Assembly (NCBI GenBank): GCA_016302705.1 | Contig: JAEDNC010000001.1 | Span: forward strand, 1-25,417 | Direction: 5' to 3' | Source of the DNA: Bacilli bacterium | GTDB taxonomy: Bacteria > Bacillota_I > Bacilli_A > RFN20 > CAG-826 | DNA: 25,417 bases | The notes under the pieces: generated by a model | What the model saw: the letters and a program-made list of their open reading frames with translations, nothing else | Database searches by the model: none | What the model was told of the DNA's origin: nothing | Translations under genes and position numbers: made by a program | Shown here: positions 23,215 to 25,417 of the stretch, piece by piece | Numbering within the stretch: position 1 is the stretch's first letter | How the letters are laid out: each line of letters begins with the position of its first letter

Positions 23215-23760
23215 ATGAAATTATTAATGTTATTCGCAGATGGTTTTGAAGATGTTGAAGCAGTTGCGACTCGTGATGTCCTTGCTAGAGCGGGGATTGA
23301 AGTAGTGGATGCCCGCATCAAAGAAGATGAGACAGTTATCTCATCACATAAAATGTATTTTAATCACTTTAAAAGGCTCTCTGAGGTGAATTTCCCTGAA
23401 TTTAGTGGAATTATTCTTCCTGGAGGTTCTCGTGGCGTAAATAATCTTTTAAATAGCGATGAAGTAATTAAAATAGTTAAAGAGTTTGCTGACTCTAACA
23501 AATTAGTGTGTGCGATATGCGCTGCTCCAATGGTGTTAGATAAAGCTGGTCTATTAAAAGGCAAAGATTTTACATGCTATCCTGGATGCGAAGTTGGGCT
23601 AGAAGGAAACTACACCGGAAAAGAAATTGTGGTCCTAGAAAAGATGATTACTGCAAGGAGTATGTTATATAGTATTCCGTTCGGTTTAGCGATCGTTGAA
23701 AAGCTCTTAGGAAAAGAAATTAGTAACAAAATTTATCAACAAATTGCAGGAATTAGATAG
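23215..23760 (+). CDS. DJ-1/PfpI family protein
   Basis: A 181-residue cytoplasmic protein of the DJ-1/ThiJ/YajL branch, of typical length. DGFEDVEAVATRDVLARAGI at the N-terminus supplies the conserved Glu15. IILPGGSRGVNNL is the usual glycine loop. Cys102 in VCAICAAPMVLDKAGLL is the reactive nucleophile-elbow cysteine. CYPGCE and the terminal FGLAIVEKLLG also match. Reported activities in this family include repair of glyoxal- or methylglyoxal-damaged molecules and chaperone-like stress protection; which applies here is not known. GGAG (23202-23205) precedes the ATG. The 88-base gap from the phosphatase gene has no convincing terminator, so the two may be co-transcribed. Confidence 0.93.
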   Translation: MKLLMLFADGFEDVEAVATRDVLARAGIEVVDARIKEDETVISSHKMYFNHFKRLSEVNFPEFSGIILPGGSRGVNNLLNSDEVIKIVKEFADSNKLVCAICAAPMVLDKAGLLKGKDFTCYPGCEVGLEGNYTGKEIVVLEKMITARSMLYSIPFGLAIVEKLLGKEISNKIYQQIAGIR

Positions 23761-23771
23761 TTCCTTAAAAT

Positions 23772-23819
23772 AAAAAGATATTTTCTTGAAAACAGGCTCT
23801 CGAGAAGATATCTTTTTTT
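23772..23819 (+). terminator. Rho-independent terminator after the DJ-1 gene
   Basis: A 17-bp stem, 23772-23788 with 23801-23817, is continuous with two G-U pairs, encloses a 12-base loop and is followed by more T (7 T in total at 23813-23819). The A-run before the stem pairs with the T-run after it, so the structure could also terminate on the other strand. Confidence 0.88.
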
Positions 23820-23842
23820 ACATAGAATACATCATTAGACTT

Positions 23843-25333
23843 ATGAAAAAAGAACCATTCAACAATCAAAAGTATCTGAAGATTCAACGAGAATCGATTT
23901 TAAAACGCATTGAGAAATTTGGAGATAAGCTCTACCTCGAATTCGGCGGTAAATTATTTGACGACTACCATGCGAGTAGAGTCTTGCCGGGCTTTAAAAG
24001 CGACTCCAAACTCCAAATGTTACTTGGCATTAAAAATAAAGTAGAAATGTTAATCGTTGTTAATGCGAATGATATTTCTTCAAATAAAGTTAGAAACGAC
24101 ACTTTAATTACATATCAAGAAGAAGTTGAAAGACTTATCGATACCTATCGAGAAGTTGGCTTATATGTTAGTAGTGTCGTTATTTCTTTTTATGAAAGTG
24201 GGATGTCCGTTGATAACTTCATTAAGAAGCTAGAAAATAACGGATTAAATGTCTACCGTCATTATAAGATTAATGGATATCCACATAATATCCCTCTTAT
24301 TCTTTCAGATGATGGATTGGGCAAAAATGAATACGTTAGAACCACTAAACCACTCGTGGTTGTTACCGCTCCTGGTCCTGGAAGTGGAAAGATGGCAACA
24401 TGTTTATCTCAACTTTATCACGAAAACAAAAATGGTGTTAGAGCAGGATATGCGAAATATGAAACATTCCCAGTGTGGAATTTGCCATTATCTCATCCAA
24501 TCAATCTTGCTTATGAAGCAGCCACAGTCGATTTAGCGGATGTTAATATGATTGATCCATTCCACTTAGAGACTTATGGAACTACCGCAGTTAACTATAA
24601 TCGTGATATTGAAGTTTTCCCATTACTTAAAAATATCTTTGAACATATTTATGGCACTTCTCCATATAACTCTCCAACAGATATGGGAGTTAATATGATT
24701 GGTTTTGCTATTGATGATGAAGAGAAAGTTAATAAAGCGTGTAATAAAGAAATCATTAGAAGATATTATCAAACTGAAAAGAACGTCTATCTTGGTCAAT
24801 TCAAAGATGAAACTATCACTAAGATGGATATGTTAATTAATAAGGCCGGAGTTCCTATCACCGCTAGAAAATGTGTTGATGCATGTTTAAAGGTTGCTGA
24901 AAAAGAAAACGAACCAGCAGTAGCAATTGAATTACCTAATGGTAAAATCATCACAGGCCATAGAAGCGCATTATTCGGAGCTTGTGCTGCTGCCTTATTA
25001 AACACTCTTAAGCACTTAGGAAAGATTGATAAAGACTTATATTTACTTATGCCTGCAGTGCTTGAACCAATTAAAGAACTCAAAACTAATTTCTTACATA
25101 GAAGTAACACTAGATTAAGAGCAGAAGAAGTTCTTGTTGCCTTATCAATTCAATCAAGAACTAATCCGTTAGCGGAACTTGCTATGAAGCAACTTCCTAA
25201 ACTTGTCGGATGCGAAGCTCATAGTAGTACAATTCTCTCTGAGGTTGACTTAGGTACCTTAACTAGATTAGGTATTAGAGTTACTGAAGAGCCAGTTTCT
25301 TATAAAAAGAAATTGTGGACAAATAACCAATAA
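23843..25333 (+). CDS. DUF1846 family protein
   Basis: A 496-residue soluble protein with the length and motifs of the DUF1846 family (PF08903): FDDYHASRVLPGFKSDSKLQ near 35, VEMLIVVNANDIS near 70, a glycine-rich loop TAPGPGSGKMATCLSQLYHE near 176, and DVNMIDPFHLETYG near 232. The glycine loop resembles a phosphate-binding loop, and the family is widespread in Firmicutes, but I know of no firmly established function. I choose the ATG at 23843 over an in-frame TTG at 23786, because the TTG lies inside the terminator stem. No strong ribosome site precedes the ATG; a TAGAAT (23823-23828) could be the -10 box, which would give a very short leader. Confidence 0.9.
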   Translation: MKKEPFNNQKYLKIQRESILKRIEKFGDKLYLEFGGKLFDDYHASRVLPGFKSDSKLQMLLGIKNKVEMLIVVNANDISSNKVRNDTLITYQEEVERLIDTYREVGLYVSSVVISFYESGMSVDNFIKKLENNGLNVYRHYKINGYPHNIPLILSDDGLGKNEYVRTTKPLVVVTAPGPGSGKMATCLSQLYHENKNGVRAGYAKYETFPVWNLPLSHPINLAYEAATVDLADVNMIDPFHLETYGTTAVNYNRDIEVFPLLKNIFEHIYGTSPYNSPTDMGVNMIGFAIDDEEKVNKACNKEIIRRYYQTEKNVYLGQFKDETITKMDMLINKAGVPITARKCVDACLKVAEKENEPAVAIELPNGKIITGHRSALFGACAAALLNTLKHLGKIDKDLYLLMPAVLEPIKELKTNFLHRSNTRLRAEEVLVALSIQSRTNPLAELAMKQLPKLVGCEAHSSTILSEVDLGTLTRLGIRVTEEPVSYKKKLWTNNQ

Positions 25334-25358
25334 GATCTTAGTAATGGGATCTTTTTTT
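25332..25358 (+). terminator. Rho-independent terminator after the DUF1846 gene
   Basis: AAGATCT (25332-25338) pairs with GGATCTT (25347-25353) over 7 bp with one G-U pair and an 8-base loop, followed by a T-run. The stem starts within the stop codon. Confidence 0.8.
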
Positions 25359-25379
25359 CTTTATAAAGAAATATAGTGG

Positions 25380-25408
25380 TTGTTGCTCTATCAATTAATT
25401 GATACAAT
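25380..25408 (+). promoter_or_regulatory. Promoter with internal palindrome for a gene beyond the right edge
   Basis: TTGTTG (25380-25385) and TACAAT (25403-25408) are 17 bases apart. Between them and touching the -10 box is a perfect 16-base palindrome, TATCAATTAATTGATA (25389-25404). This is the placement expected of a repressor operator. The gene it would control is outside the window. Confidence 0.55.
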
Positions 25409-25417
25409 AGACATGTT

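Noticed and set aside
23786..23842. TTG start at 23786 for the DUF1846 protein
   Set aside because: The codon sits in the stem of the terminator (23772-23819); the family N-terminus begins near the ATG at 23843.

Overview
This is an AT-rich window from a low-GC, monoderm bacterium. It probably comes from the Bacilli/Mollicutes border (uncultured gut relatives of Acholeplasma, RF39 or Erysipelotrichia); that placement is inference. The clues are many lipoproteins with Cys lipoboxes, strong AAGGAGG ribosome binding sites, no outer-membrane proteins, and a domain repertoire (Big_2, RDD, BspA-like repeats, SNase lipoproteins) familiar from such organisms. Every Trp codon is TGG. All 17 complete genes stop at TAA (14) or TAG (3), none at TGA. 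I see no rRNA, tRNA, CRISPR array, phage gene or insertion sequence.

Layout. Positions 1-829 (minus strand) hold the 5' part of a family 3 membrane acyltransferase. A divergent promoter region (830-948) leads into a plus-strand cluster at 949-6486: an orphan RelB/DinJ-type antitoxin, a 5'-nucleotidase lipoprotein, an endonuclease I-family secreted nuclease and two RDD membrane proteins. A clear sigma-A promoter at 6517-6546 then starts a tightly packed run of about 15 kb, 6579-21887: a BspA-like membrane-anchored protein, an ABC ATPase with a very large insertion, two MalF/MalG-type permeases, two related solute-binding lipoproteins, a staphylococcal-nuclease lipoprotein with OB-fold-like domains, a small zinc-ribbon membrane protein, and a large OB-fold-like repeat lipoprotein. 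It ends at a rho-independent terminator (21908-21934). The right end is ordinary by comparison: a lipoprotein tyrosine phosphatase, a DJ-1/PfpI protein and a DUF1846 protein, the last two followed by good terminators.

How the genes may work together. The transporter looks like a CUT1 carbohydrate importer by family. However, there is no glycosidase or sugar kinase nearby, and the cluster contains a 5'-nucleotidase, two unrelated extracellular nucleases and several OB-fold-like (potentially nucleic-acid-binding) surface domains. The most economical reading is a surface nucleic-acid scavenging and uptake machine: bind DNA/RNA outside the cell, cut it, remove phosphates, and import the products through an unusual ABC transporter. 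Mycoplasmas are known to pair surface SNase nucleases and polynucleotide-binding lipoproteins with ABC transporter operons, so this may be a more elaborate, little-described relative. The substrate is inferred, not shown by the sequence.
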